From: Sinotaia quadrata
Lineage: Eukaryota; Mollusca; Gastropoda; Architaenioglossa; Viviparidae
Assembly (NCBI GenBank): GCA_028829895.1
Contig: CM054181.1
Span: 12,429,001 to 12,493,000, forward strand
Reading direction: 5' to 3'
DNA length: 64,000 nucleotides
Of the stretch, positions 37,188 through 51,646 are shown in pieces (positions within the stretch are counted from its first letter, which is position 1; every line of letters starts with the position of its first letter). Both the position numbers and the translations under genes were made by a program. The notes under the pieces were generated by a model, which saw only the letters and a list, made by a program, of their open reading frames with translations, was not told the DNA's origin and made no database searches.

Positions 37188-37865
37188 TATTTTCAAGTAT
37201 CTTTCGAAGATCCTTTAATCTCGTTTTCAAAGCTCTTTAATCTCGTTTTCAAAGCTCTTTAATCTCGTTTTCAAAGCTCTTTAGTATCTTTCCAAAACTC
37301 GTTCGGGTGTCTTTGTATTTTATAAATATCTTTCCGTGTACATTCTAAGACATTTTAGTACTTTTCCAAGACTCTTTAGTCTTAAGAAATCTTTCCAAAA
37401 GTCTTTACAAGTATATTTCCAAGACTTTTGGGAATCTTTCAAAAACCTTCGGATATTTTCTGACTCTTTAGAATCTTTCGACGACTCGTGGGTATCTTTC
37501 AAAGACTTTTTAGATCTTTACAAGACTTTTTAGTATCTTTACAAGACGTTTTAGTATCTTTACAAGACTTTGGGTGACTTTCCAAGACACTTTGGTATCT
37601 TTCCAAGTCTTTGTGTATCTTTATAAGACTTTAGTATCTTTCCAAGACTTCTGGATGACTTTCAAAGACTTTAGTATCTTTCCAAGACTTCTGGATGACT
37701 TTCAAAGACTTTATAGTATCTTTCAAATCATTTTGGGTATCTTTCCAGCACTATTAAGTATCTTTCCAACACTGTTAAGTATCTTTATAAGACTCGTTAG
37801 TATCTTTCAAAACCTCATTAGTATCTCCTAGAATTTTGGGCGTCTTTCCAAAACTCTGCAATCTC
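37188..37865. repeat. ~22-bp minisatellite, ~30 diverged units
   Basis: Units of 'gactttttagtatctttcca' plus 'a'. Decayed traces continue to about 38060. Because 22 is not a multiple of three, all frames sample the repeat, giving Phe-rich frames on both strands; none is a gene. Confidence 0.85.
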
Positions 37866-38800
37866 TATTTTACGTTCTCATTTTCGGAACATTCCGTGTT
37901 TTTCCATGCCTCTCTTTCTGAATCTTTTCCCCGATCTTTTAATGTCTCTTTCCAATTTTAAAAATATTTTCTTAAATATCTCTTCAGAGAATTTCTTGAT
38001 CTATTTTCAAGTCTTTTTCCTAGACTCTTTCAAAATATTTTCCATTGACTTTCCATTTCCCTTTGTACATCTCTTATCAGTACTCTTTTCACACTTGCAG
38101 TCATGCTCAGTTAGTTGTGCTTGATTGTTTGAAATTTTAGATCTCATTGCCTTAAGCAGACGCTCAGTGTCGCTGATATTCCCATATGCCGTTTGATTAG
38201 ATTATGGTCTTTATAGTAAGAGCAGCTTTATTTCTAATCATCATCACCATCACCAACATCCTCATCATCATCATCACATTTGATGGCGTATCAGGTTTAA
38301 CAATAATTCAACTTTCCCAAAATGTTTGTCGTGGCTATAAAACAGCTCACACCGTTCAGTTTAAGATGCACGAATCCTCACCCACCAATACTAATAATAA
38401 ACTGTCTTCAGAATATGTATATCTCATCATCTGTCTAATCTAAGAGTAAACTGTTTACAGTAAATGCATATCTTAACATCCAGGAAATCTAAGAATAAAC
38501 TCCTACAGACAAATTAAACTTTCTATCCAAGCAAGTATTCTAAATATATTAAAAGAGAGTGGGGTGTCTGTTGTGCGCTTCTCCGTCTGTATTTAATATT
38601 GCTGGAAGAAACCTAAATTTTCTGTCTTTACATAATTTTCTGTCTTTCTCTGTCTTCACCTAAGTTTTCTGTCTTTACATAAATTTAAAACAATAGAGGT
38701 TAGAAATCTATCAGCTTAAGTTTCTTATCCTATGCCAGAAGAGCAACATATCAGGCGGACTGAATATTAATGTGTATAAGAGTGAGTTATAGGCCTATTG
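37866..38800. other. no gene; small (ATC)n
   Basis: Imperfect ATC/ACC trinucleotides lie at about 38236-38282. A 'ttttctgtctttac' phrase recurs four times at 38615-38690. No gene recognised. Confidence 0.4.
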
Positions 38801-39115
38801 AAGTAATTTATCTATACTGCCAGTAGATTACATAATATGGCCATTTAAGCGTTTTAAACCTACTGTGAGAGGGGTGAGTTGTCTGCCCTCTAACGGATCT
38901 TAATTGTATTTCAAAGAAGAGTGAGTTATCTAGCCAGACTTTCGCAAGAGCGAGGAGTTATACGCCAGTATTTTATTATGCTGCGGGGGGGGGGAGTGAG
39001 TTATCTGCCAATTTAAGTGTTTTAATGTTAGTGTACATGAGTTATCTGCCAATTTAAGCGTTCTAATTTTGCTGCAAAACGAGTGAGTTATGTGCCCACT
39101 TTAACGGTCGGATTT
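38801..39115. repeat. degenerate ~50-bp minisatellite
   Basis: Five to six units containing 'gagtgagttatctgccaatt' and 'taagcgttttaat'. A G10 run sits at about 38984-38994. Confidence 0.7.
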
Positions 39116-39604
39116 AATGCGTGAACATAGGAGATCATCAGGGATGGGTAGTGAAAGAAGGCGGTTCCAGGAAGCCACTGGTGCAAAGAGATCAACAGGT
39201 CGGCCATGACGGATGAGGCGGTCTGATATACAATGGCGTGAAAGCGGCAGAATGAATATTTTGACACAGTCATGAATCATGCTACTAGCTATTCCATTGT
39301 GCCAGAAAGTAAAATGTTTCTAGCAGTAACTGATGTGCCGATTTTGGAAATAATTCGCTTTTTCACTAAAAGTGAATACTGAATATTACTGTACGATGAA
39401 GCGAGTAAACCTGTGAATCACCAAAGAAAACATTTAAATCAAGCGAAGCAAAACCTTGAAATAGTGGGAACGTTAGAACAGCTGAATCTAAATTGACTGA
39501 GCGTTTGAAGGCCCAAGGGGACTGTAAGGAGTGCAAATACAGCAAATACTTTTTTCCTTTGTAACTTCACTTGGAGAAACGTGTCATAAAGCTCTTAACT
39601 GATC

Positions 39605-39697
39605 ACTACTTGTTACAGTGCCAGTGTGTGTAGTCAGGCATGGAAGAAAGTACTTGTTACAGTGCCAGCGTGTGTAGTCAGGCATGGAAGAAAGTAA
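39605..39697. repeat. 44-bp tandem duplication
   Basis: Two copies of 'acttgttacagtgccagtgt' plus 'gtagtcaggcatggaagaaa', nearly identical, directly abutting the end of the next element copy. Confidence 0.9.
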
Positions 39698-40570
39698 AGA
39701 ATGACATACGAACACTGTGACACCCACACCACCTAGTTAATGGTTAATATTATTATTATTAATAATTAATTAACCATCTATAACTAATTACAAGTGATGA
39801 GAATCTTAATTTATGGTATTAATAATTCTCCAGCAGACACTCATCTCTCTCACTTGGCAGATATGTGGGCGCTGTAAAAATGTTATCTCTTCCACAACAT
39901 TAAAGACAAACATGTACCGTCACACAATATTTCCGTAGATGGAAAACTTCTTACTAAAGGTAACGACAAATCCGGTCTCAATATATCTGTAGTGAATCCT
40001 TAATCACCCACTTTCTTCTCCAACAGAAGGTTATCACTATGTGTAAGAAGGTCGATGAATTTAGCCATAAATTTTTAAATCAACAATCAAATATACATAT
40101 AACAAATAGAATGTAAAACAGATTACTTGACATCAATATTTTCATGATACCATGTTCAAATAATTTTTATACTTTACAGTCATATGTCCTAAAACACAAT
40201 TCAACAATTTAATGTCAATACCAAATAAAGGATAGTTCTTATCAGAGAACAGAAATTGAGCTATCAGAGATGGGCAATAATAGTTTATACATAACCTTGT
40301 ATAGACGAATCTGCAATTGTCTTTCTCAAGTGCTTTTCACATCAAAGTCACAAATTTATTGTCCACTTCAATTACACGTGTTTCCTCCTCACTTGTAAAA
40401 AATGCTGATTCACAATTTATTCTCTCCATCTAACCTAAACGCTCATTCACTATACATGCTCACCGAAGCAGAACAACAATTGTAGCAATTTCCATTAACT
40501 TCCTTGTAGCAGAAATTGCTTGATGTATTCAGCATACCTTGCCACCAATAAAGTGTAGCGTCTACGTCAC
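39698..40570 (-). mobile_element. dispersed element, copy 4 (inverted)
   Basis: The reverse complement aligns with 53.4-54.25 kb: 'tgctacaaggaagttaatgg', 'tttattctctgataag'-like sequence, 'gtaagaagttttccat', 'cccatcacttgtaattagtt'-type sequence and the end 'ggtggtgtgggtgtcacagt'. This end matches the 'gtcacactg' ends of other copies. No coding capacity. Confidence 0.75.
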
Positions 40571-42045
40571 GTCTCCGCTGTCACAACCTTATTCACCTCC
40601 TTAGTGGCTAGTCAGCACTGTGTATGACCTGTTTGTTGATCGTCACAGTGTCCAAACCGCATACATCATGGATGTTTGTCTCACTCTTTTATTATGCGTG
40701 CAAGGGTTACGTATTCTGATGTGTTTGTATGCGAGATTGTATGTGGAGAACGTCAACAATACAGGACAGTACAATGCAGACACTGCACTCACCATTTCAA
40801 AACAATAGTAGACACATTACTATTTTTTATAAATACAACTAATTTTATTACTCTACGGGTTCTCTTTCATGCGGTGACTGTAATCATTCAGTCATAAAAC
40901 TTGCTCTCTCAGGAGTAAAGGCAACCAATTAAGAGTATGCAAAAGTGGGGCAATTTCTGCTTTAAAAACAAATACAGCAAGACTAAAAATAGTTCTAAAC
41001 AAATCAAACACACAAGAGTCCTGGAGCTATTTAGCTCCTCCACAACTAAATAAAAATAGAAAATAATTCAAATTCTAACTTCCTACCTAGCCCTAATTAC
41101 TCATAGTTAAATTTATGTGCACTGATGTTACTAATTATAGATTAAATCTTTGATTAAACAGTTATATTTTCGTACCCTTCAAAAATCAAGTTGGTGTGTT
41201 TTGGTGTGTCCGATTAAAAAAAAAAAAAGATACATTTGGTGGTGCAGGAAAATGGAAAAACAAATGAAGTAGGGTCACACTTTAAAAGTAGATGTTGTTG
41301 TCTCTCGCGGGGTTGCTTGTGCTTGGGCTTTCCCCCTCTTGACACACTTCTGGTGTCAAATGACCAGCTCTCTGCTTGATCCAAAAAGATTAGCCGCCTG
41401 TCCGTAGATTGGGTCGAGCGGGTTCCTACGGGTTTCCAGACTACTGCTAAATCGGTAACAAATTAATGTCATGCTCCACCGTCAGTGGAGTGCCATCAGT
41501 GATCTGCCCGGAAATGCCATCGGTCCACCCATAAAATAGGTCTGGTTCAAGGCCACTGGCTGTCAACAGGCAACATGTCCTGTCTAACTGTTTTGCCGAT
41601 GCACCGTATTGGCTCATTAAGTGATTAATGAATTTCGCCTATACAGTGGGATGATCGTGTTCCCAGATCACTGCGTTAAGATACCCAGCTGCTTTGCCAT
41701 CACAACTATATGGATACTTAATGTGGCGATGTAAATGAAGAAAATGATGCTACCCAAGTAATACCACAAAAATATTTCTTACCTCCCTGGTCTTTTAGTC
41801 GAAAAACAGGTTTTATAGTCACTAATGTTGACTGGCATCTCAGTCTGGAGTCTCTTGTTTCACACAATCAAATTCTCCAGCCCTAACGCCCTGGGGCATG
41901 ACCTCTCCTCCAATTGTAGGTTGCCATTAATAGATTTTTGAGATTTTTTCATTCCTTATCTACCACATCACGCACATTAATTTTAAAAATCTGATTACCT
42001 CCAGTGCACATTAAGTTCAAACTACTGCTATTTTTCTAACATGCT
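40571..42045. other. no confirmed gene
   Basis: AT-rich to 41.2 kb, then a clearly GC-richer part (41.28-41.72 kb) containing a possible degraded coding fragment on the minus strand. A 46-codon frame with an ATG at 40669 has a hydrophobic start but no donor and looks fortuitous. Confidence 0.35.
41450..41749 (-). pseudogene. possible degraded coding fragment, unknown family
   Basis: The minus strand stays in one frame for 36 codons (41749-41642, with 'KYPYSCDGKAAGYLNAVIWE'), crosses a TAG at 41641-41639 and continues for 63 codons to a stop at 41447-41449 (with 'LMSQYGASAKQLDRTCCLLT' and 'LEPDLFYGWTDGISGQITDG'). The residue mix is much more protein-like than repeat frames elsewhere and coincides with the GC-richer stretch. 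I do not recognise the family; a decayed mobile-element protein is as likely as a host gene. Confidence 0.25.
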
Positions 42046-42330
42046 AAATACTTTGTCATCCAAATAGTATACTCGTGTTTGTTGCTCTGCTTCTCTTCCT
42101 GTACTTTGTCATCCAATAGTATACTCGTGTTTGTTGCTCTGCTTCTCTTCCTGTACTTTGTCATCCAATAGTATACTCGTGTTTTTTCTATGTTTCTCTT
42201 CCTGTACTTTGTCATCCAATAGTATACTCGTGTTTTCTTTCTCTGTCTCTCTATCTGTACTTAATCATACAATAGTATACTCGTGTTTATTTCTGTTTGT
42301 CTACCTGTACTTAGTCATACAGCACACACT
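42046..42330. repeat. ~53-bp minisatellite, 5 units
   Basis: Units of 'tactttgtcatccaatagta' plus 'tactcgtgtttgttgctctg' and 'cttctcttcctg', diverging to the right. Confidence 0.9.
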
Positions 42331-43290
42331 TGGGTTTCCTTTCATCAGTGCCGTGCACGTGTTTCATTACATAAATTGATTCTTGTTTTCTAACCTACAC
42401 ATCAATGCATTATTAGAAATTAAAATTCTTTGATTAACTTTGGTCTTCACTATGTATGCTTTGTTATTTTGTAATTTACTGTTAATTGGACTCTGGTTTT
42501 GTATATTGATATTTTTTAATTTACTTCTGTTTGAGTGGTTGAAGTTTCTCGTTTATGTTGGATATGTCATCAATTATTTTCTTTCATTTTAATTTTGTTT
42601 GATTTGTTGTACTCTCGCGTTTGTGTTCTCCAATCTTTCATTTCATTTCTCTGTTCTGTGTATCTTTCAGTTTTGTTACATATAGTACATAATAAATAAA
42701 TATAAATCAGTTGTGGGTTTATGGCATATTTTATCTTATCTATAATATATAATAAAAATTTTAAATTATTTGTTTGGGTTTCTGGAATATTTTTTTAATG
42801 TTTTCTATTTTAATTTTGCTTAATTACATTCGTTTATCATTCCTCGCTTCTTTCTTTCCTTCTTTACAGCCTTCATAATCTTAAAATTTCCATATATATT
42901 TAATTTTCCCGTCGTCCTTTTCTGTAATTTCCATATATATTTAATTTTCTTTCGCTCTTTTCTGTAATTTGCTTCTATATTTAAATGTTCCGTCGTTCTT
43001 TTCTGTCATTTAAATCTACATTTTATTTTTTCGTTCTTTTCTGTCAATTTTATCTATATTTATTTTTCGTTCTTTCTTTTCAGTCATTTCCTTCTACATT
43101 GAATTTTTAATAATTCTTTACCCTAATTTCATCAAATTTAATTTTACCTTATTTTTTTTTATTCTTTTCTTTAATTTATTTATTTCAATGTTACAATATT
43201 ACAATATTACAGTCTGGTGTTCCATGCAGAGAAAGTGAGTGTACGCGCGCAATGATTGTGTGGTATACGTATGTGTGTGTGAGTGAATAT
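42331..43290. other. T-rich; degenerate ~44-bp repeats
   Basis: From about 42860 to 43140 the words 'cgttcttttctgtaattt' and 'atatatttaattttc' recur six to seven times. The rest is T-rich without features. Confidence 0.5.
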
Positions 43291-43295
43291 ATGAG

Positions 43296-43332
43296 TGCAA
43301 GTGTGTGTGTGTGTGTGTGTTTGTAGGTGTGT

Positions 43333-43381
<49 letters not shown>

Positions 43382-43384
43382 CGC
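43296..43384. repeat. (GT)n with GC end
   Basis: GT units with TAGG and TATG interruptions, ending in eight GC steps (about 43373-43384). Z-DNA-prone. Confidence 0.96.
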
Positions 43385-43732
43385 TTACGTGCATGCATGA
43401 ATAGAAGTGACTCATTTTTCTACTTATACATTTTTATCAGCGTGCAAGTCAAATTCATAAACAGTCGCCAAAACATATCACTCGGTTATATAATTTTATA
43501 ACTCCATAGGTCAAACAAGGTCATGTAATATAATAACGACAAAGATCAAGAGAGGTTTAACAATTGTAATGTAGCAAAGTTCGAACGAAGTGAAATAATA
43601 GAAAACTTGACTGTAATTCAAACAGATAATGATGTCAAATTATAGAAAACCTAAATATGTTTGAAACAGATAATGATGCTGTGATAGAGTATATTTGCCT
43701 ATCCCTACTTAAATCGTTATATAAATTGCTAA

Positions 43733-43990
43733 TTTGTCAGAGTAACCAGACCTTGGGCACTCCTTATGCCAGTATTTTTTAAAGTGTCTGAGTTGAAGTA
43801 AACAGCTCCAGGTAAGAATATTCTAGATTGCTGACGTAATGCAAGCTGAGTGAGTAGTTTTCTATTATTCAGTAGTTTTCTATTATCCAATGATTCAAGC
43901 ACGATACCAGCCAATGGGCTGAGTTTAAGGAGTTCTCTTGCTGTAAAAAATCCTGCTATGTAATCACTTTTGAATTTGAAATTAATTGAT
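43733..43990 (+). mobile_element. dispersed element, copy 5 (left-end fragment)
   Basis: Begins 'tttgtcagagtaaccagacc' and continues 'ttgggcactccttatgcc', 'aaagtgtctgagttgaagta' and 'gccaatgggctgag', matching 34.14-34.40 and 52.72-52.92 kb. Similarity stops at about 43990. Confidence 0.8.
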
Positions 43991-44084
43991 TTTTTTTAAA
44001 ATTCTTTTCGTAAAAGAACTGTTTATTGCTAGTTTCTTTATATTTCAATGTTAGGTGGATTTTTAAAGACATTATTCCTGCTTT

Positions 44085-44352
44085 ACATATCTGCCCTTTC
44101 AAACTGCAACACAAATATCGGCCCTTTCAAACGACAACACAAATATCCGCTCTTTCAAACTGCAACACAAATATTTGCCGTTTCAAACTGCGAAACAAAC
44201 ACCTGCCCTTTCAAACTACAACACAAATATCTGCCCTTTCAAACTACAGCACAAATATCTGCCCTTTCAAACTGCAGCACAAATATCAGCCCCTTTCAAA
44301 CTGCAACACAAATATCAGCCCCTTTCAAACTGCAACACAAATATCTGCATAA
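44085..44352. repeat. 28-bp minisatellite, ~9 units
   Basis: Units of 'tgccctttcaaactgcaaca' plus 'caaatatc', with weaker units continuing to about 44545. Three units equal 84 bases, so all three forward frames stay open (62-165 codons). This is a repeat effect, not coding evidence. Confidence 0.93.
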
Positions 44353-46712
<2,360 letters not shown>

Positions 46713-46713
46713 T

Positions 46714-47045
46714 GATTGTGAACACAGTTGTGTAATATGCCTAGAATGGTACATTGGACCAATAAGAAAGACAGTGACTTGTTGAAAACCGCGAGATTGT
46801 GAACACAGTTGTGTAATATGCCTAGAATGGTACATTAGACCAATACGACAGAGACTTGTTGAAAACTGCGAGATTGTGAACACAGTTGTGTAATATGCCT
46901 AGAATGGTACATTAGACCAATACGACATAGACTTGTTGAAAACTGCGAGATTGTGAACACAATTGTGTAATATGCCTAGAAGTGGTACATTGGACCAATA
47001 AGAAAGACAGAGAGTTGTTGAAAACCGCGAGATTGTGAACACATT
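46714..47045 (+). repeat. 77-82-bp minisatellite inside element copy 6
   Basis: 'gattgtgaacacagttgtgt' recurs at 46714, 46795, 46872, 46949 and (truncated) 47031, spacing 81, 77, 77 and 82. The unit contains 'taatatgcctagaatggtac', the counterpart of the single 'taatgtgcctagaaggggta' at about 54.61 kb and of 28.71 kb. Confidence 0.95.
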
Positions 47046-47079
47046 CCAGGGACAGCTGATATCTTGGCAAAGTTTACGT

Positions 47080-47240
47080 ATATAGGTTGTAATTATATCT
47101 CTGAAGCTCCACTCTCATTTCTATGATAAATAGGTTGTAATTATATCTCTGAAGCTCCACTCTCATTTCTATGATAAAACCACGACATAGGTTGTAATTA
47201 TATCTCTGAAGCTCCACTCTCATTTCTATGATAAAACCAA
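47080..47240 (+). repeat. ~56-bp minisatellite inside element copy 6
   Basis: Three units of 'ataggttgtaattatatctc' plus 'tgaagctccactctcatttc' and 'tatgataaa(ac)'. The single-copy counterpart at 28.84-28.89 kb reads 'ctataactatctctctgaaa'. Confidence 0.93.
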
Positions 47241-47715
47241 AACTTTGAACGTCATTATATATTTGTGTAAATTCGCCCCCCCCCCCCTCCTGCTGTCTCT
47301 GTTAGGATAACTGAATGATTGTGTAAAGTTTAATCAAACATTTTTTTGTGAGGTAAATGTCAACATTTTGATTATATTCACGTTGTATATTTGATTGTTG
47401 ATTTAATAAATTTATTGTTAAATTTATTCACCTTCTTGCACATATATTAAAACCTTATGCTTGAGTGACAGTGAGTGGGTTGGGGCTCCTTAAATATAAA
47501 TAAAAGACGGACTTTTGTTATCTCATTAGTAAGAAGTTTCCACGTACAGAAATATTATGCGACAGTAAAACGTCAATTTTATTATTGTGTAAAGAGTATA
47601 GTTTTACAACCCCCTTATAGTCCGCCAAGTGAGGGACATTTGATATTGTGGAAAGAATTAATAATAACTATAAATTAATGAGTGGAGGGTACCCAGAGCT
47701 GTCACAGTGTAAAAT

Positions 47716-48672
47716 ACAAAAGCTGGTTTGCTATATTATAGTAAATAAAAAACAAAATAGATCTCCAGTTTATTAATATATATATATAAAATAACTAAAA
47801 ATAGTTTTATTGTTATATATAGTCACAAAAACAAAATAGATTTCCAGTTTATTAGTATATATAGTATTGTAAATTGTAAATAAATGTATTTAACTAATTT
47901 AAAACTAAGTTTTTTGAACATTGATTACGAGCCATGGAGGCACATCCACCATAAATCAACAATGCAATCGATGTATTTAAACTATTTATTAATATTTATT
48001 ATTAGAAAATACACGTTTGTATTTGTTTTCATACATATTTTATATATATTTATATATATATATATAACAGTTCATTATAATTTCATTGAAGTTCGCTATA
48101 CTTTAGAATTAGCTAAAAAGTATTATACTTCCTCGTCCACAGAACTACTTTATGTTGCTTATTTGTATTGCTTATCTGCACCAGTAAACAAACAGTGCAC
48201 GTATTACTGTGCTTACAAGTCCGGTTACTCGTTCACGTTATCCGTAACCCTTGCTTATTTGTATTGCTTATACGCACATGAAAACAGTGCCGTATTAATG
48301 TAGCTACAAGTCCGGTTACTCGTTCACGTTATCCGTTACCCTGGCGCATGCTCGATCGTTGACTATATCCGTTACATGGCTGCAATTATTGCCACTGATT
48401 TCTAGCAAACAAATCGGATGATTAAAAACAAGTTTGGGATGTATGATTGTCTACTTTCTAGGTCGAAACATTATGTTTGAACTAGTACAACAAAAAATAG
48501 AAAGGATAAGGCAATCTGGAAAGTAAAGTTGTATATATGCTAGGTCGATACATCATCTTAAGAACTAGTGCACTAAACGAATATGATGATTCATTAATCT
48601 GCCAATCAATGACATGATTTTCAGTTGTGCAATCGGTTGAGCCGTTTTACACTTTTTTCCAGATGTGAGCGA

Positions 48673-48678
<6 letters not shown>
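47716..48678. other. AT-rich; 139-codon frame of doubtful status
   Basis: An ATG frame at 47884-48303 encodes a hydrophobic, Tyr/Ile-rich 139-residue product ('YTFVFVFIHILYIFIYIYIT' as a possible membrane segment). Its 3' third is a 96-bp in-frame duplication (starts at 48157 and 48253, 'AYLYCL' in both). No splice context, no family recognised, and base composition explains the residues; I do not call it a gene. Confidence 0.3.
48157..48345 (+). repeat. 96-bp tandem duplication
   Basis: Two copies with 'gcttatttgtattgctta' at the start and 'tacaagtccggttactcgtt' near the end. The second copy loses the frame at a TAG (48301-48303). Confidence 0.88.

Positions 48679-48723
<45 letters not shown>
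48679..48723. repeat. (GA)n microsatellite
   Basis: About 22 uninterrupted GA units. Confidence 0.97.
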
Positions 48724-48725
<2 letters not shown>

Positions 48726-48879
48726 ATCATGTCAAGCTTGCTGTCTACGTTTCACATTTCACATTTCGGTGATTATGCATAAGTGAGATGATTCCTCCAG
48801 ATCCTCATGGTCACAGTTGGATGCCACATCAACGCTCCAGGAATCCAGCGAATACAATTTCTCGGCAAAAGATGTGGTA

Positions 48880-49592
48880 GATAGAAGGGACATGTTGTGC
48901 TTGGTAGATAGATGGGACATGGTGTGCTTGGTAGATAGATGGGACATGATGTGCTTTGTATATGGATGGAACATGGTGTGATTGACGGCTAGACGGGAAA
49001 AGCTGTGACTGGTACACGGACGGGACAAGCTGTGACTCATATTTTGAAGGGACAAGCTGTGATTGATATTTGGAAGGGTCAAACTGTATTTGGTAACTGG
49101 ATTGGACAAGATGTGGTTGTTAGCTAGATGGGACAAGTTGTGATTGAAAGTTGGATGAGACTAGATGTGGTTGTTAGCAGATGGGACAAGTTGTGATTGA
49201 TAGTTGGATGAGACTAGATGTGATTGGTAGCTGGATAGGACACGCTTTGACTGAGATATGGATGAGTTAGTCTGTAACTTACGACTGAATGGGACTGGCT
49301 CTGATTGATAGCTAGATAAGACAAGCTGTAATTGGTAGCTAGATTGGACTAGCTATATGATTAGTAGTTAGATGGGACAAGCTGTGGTTGGTAGCTATAT
49401 TGGGCAAGATGTAATAGGTAGCTAGATGGGACAATCTGTGATTGGTAGCTGGATTGGACAAGCTTAGACTGACGATTGGATGGAACAAGCTGTGAAGGGT
49501 AGCTAGATGCGACAAGCTGTGATTGGTAGCTAGATAGGACAAGATGTGATCGGTAGCTAGATGGGACAATCTTTGTAGTGTGAGACTGCGAC
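48880..49592. repeat. 27-bp minisatellite, ~26 units
   Basis: Units of 'gggacaagctgtgattggta' plus 'gctagat'. Spacing is exactly 27 between 49024 and 49051. Being a multiple of three, it yields 62-125-codon minus-strand frames with a 9-residue repeat (such as 'SHLATNHSL'). Composition and divergence give no sign of selection for protein. Confidence 0.92.
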
Positions 49593-49834
49593 CTTTCACT
49601 GAATGCATTAATTAAGAATGTATTCATCAAAACGTGACAAATATTTACTATAATCTAACTGCATTACACAAATCGAGAAACACAGATGAAATTCTCCATT
49701 ATTTCAGATAATATTATCAAATATACATAACATTACTCATATAATGTCTCTCTGAATATACATATCATTGTTTTGCTCATGTATTACTGTAGCTCTCTGA
49801 TGTCATGAAATACTTAACTCACCTTCACGCTGTA

Positions 49835-50058
49835 CATGAATGAGTGTTGTGAGCAGTGAGAGGAGTGAATGAGTGTTGTGAGCAGTGAGTGGAGTGAATG
49901 AGTGTTGTGAGCAGTGAGTGAAGTGAATGAGTGTTGTGAGCAGTGAGTGGAGTGAATGAGTGTTATGAGCAATGAGTGGAGTGAATGAGTGTTGTGAGCA
50001 ATGAGTAGAGTGAATGAGTGTTGAGAGCTGAGAGTGGAGTGAATGAGTGATGTAATGT
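49835..50058. repeat. 29-bp minisatellite, ~7.5 units
   Basis: Units of 'gagtggagtgaatgagtgtt' plus 'gtgagcagt'. Very similar units. Confidence 0.95.
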
Positions 50059-50059
50059 A

Positions 50060-50455
50060 TTGTGTGGACCTCTAAAAGAGTGCATATAGAAATCCAGAGC
50101 AGTGCATATGGTAATCTGTTGTGTGGTTCTATAAACTGCAGTGTGTACGGTAATCTGTTGCGTGGTTCTGTAAAATGCAGTGTAAATGATGATATGCTGT
50201 GTGGTTCTGTAAAATGCAGTGTATACGGTAATCTGTTGCGTGGTTCTGTAAAATGCAGTGTAAATGATTATATGCTGTGTGGTTCTGTAAAATGCAGTGT
50301 AACTGGTAATATGTGGTGAGGCTCTGTAAACTGCAGTGCAAATGGTAATATGTTGCGTGTTTTTTGTAAAATACAGTGTATATGGTATAATGTTGTGTTA
50401 GTCTGTAAAATGCAGTTTATATGGTAATATCTTGCGTGTATTTCTATAAGTGAGT
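50060..50455. repeat. 39-42-bp minisatellite, ~9 units
   Basis: Units of 'gtggttctgtaaaatgcagt' plus 'gtatacggtaatctgttgc'. Two unit types ('tatacggtaatctgttgc' and 'aaatgatgatatgctgtg') alternate as a dimer. The central units are 39 bp, giving a Cys-rich 13-residue repeat in frame ('CGSVKCSVNDDML'), without an ATG. Confidence 0.92.
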
Positions 50456-50869
50456 TCTCACATCAAAAGCGTGTTCAGATTTTGTTTGTCCAGCTCGAGA
50501 GTCTAGTTGGTTGGGGAGGAGGGAGACGGAGAGATGGACGATTGCTGTTATCACGATATCAATTGATAGAGAGATCGTTTTGCTGGAATATAGATGGCTG
50601 GAGTATTAATTCAAAGTATTAAAAGTTATATTCAATGTCAAATCCAACCCATATGTACGTCAATCTCTTTTACTAAAACAGTGGATTTCAGCCAGTCTCC
50701 TACTGAATGCTAATCAGTCACTGTAATAAAGTATTTTTATTAATAATTAACTAATCAAAGACTGCATCGAATGTTGTGCTAATTACTCACCATATGGTAC
50801 TTTCATTAATACCCCAAAAGTACTCATTAGACACTAACGTTGCGTTTCCATAGTCACCAGAACTGTGCG
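50456..50869. other. no gene seen
   Basis: Nothing recognisable. Confidence 0.4.
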
Positions 50870-51245
50870 CTCGTCAGTCTCAAGCGATCGTTCAGTGTCG
50901 GTCACTATGCTACAATAGAACTCTCAATAGTGAGCAAAAGATTTGTTCGTTAAAACGTGGTGTTCACAAATCAGCCATCAAAACAATGCGGCTTGATAGT
51001 AAGTCACTAAAACGGCTGCTCGCGAGCCACTCACAACAACGAGCTCACAAGTCAATAAGTCATCAAACGCTGAGTTCGACAATAAGTAACTCACAAAATC
51101 CGGCTGCTTGGGAATCACTGAAAGAGTGTTCCCTGTAACTGCTAAAACAGTGCGCATGTACTTACTAATGCAGTGCTACGGGTATCATTAAAAGTGCCGC
51201 CATTATCACTAAAACAGTACTTCCGGTAGACACCCAAACAACTTA
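50870..51245. repeat. degenerate ~30-bp 'cac(t)aaaa' repeat
   Basis: Irregular units such as 'cactaaaacggctgctcgcg', 'cactaaaacagtact' and 'gtcatcaaacgctgag', about a dozen in all. Old array. Confidence 0.5.
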
Positions 51246-51247
51246 AA

Positions 51248-51465
51248 GAGACCGACTACAACAAGGCTGTTAAATATAGACCAAAAGAATACAGTCTTTA
51301 TTAATATAACATTACAATTGTTACTCGCGTATCACCTGCCTTTACTACAGACCTACTACAATCGGGCTGTTAAAGCTAGACCAAAAGAACACAGTCTTAG
51401 TTAACAGAACATTACAATTATCATTCGCGTACCATCTACATTTACTATAGAAAAAGAACTACTAC
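51248..51465. repeat. ~107-bp tandem duplication
   Basis: Two copies starting 'gaccgactacaacaaggctg' / 'gacctactacaatcgggctg' and both including 'agaacattacaatt' / 'ataacattacaatt' and 'tcgcgta'. Confidence 0.88.
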
Positions 51466-51646
51466 AACCGAGCTTTGATCGATGAAGATCCATATCTTCC
51501 TTCGTTCAGAGCAATTTGGTTCACAACCATTCGTTTTCAAACAGCCCACGCCTGAGCGCTGGCGTAAATCATACAGAAAACAGAACAGCCATGCCATCTC
51601 ATACACACCATACTTTCGCTATCATGCCTGACCCAAAGCTGCACTG

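Noticed and set aside
48759..49136. 125-codon minus-strand frame with 9-residue repeats
   Set aside because: The 27-bp unit keeps any stop-free frame open; several frames are open and units diverge without regard to codons.
50062..50319. Cys-rich 13-residue repeat that might suggest a small secreted protein
   Set aside because: No ATG or signal peptide, minus strand equally open, and unit lengths leave the frame outside the central 39-bp units.
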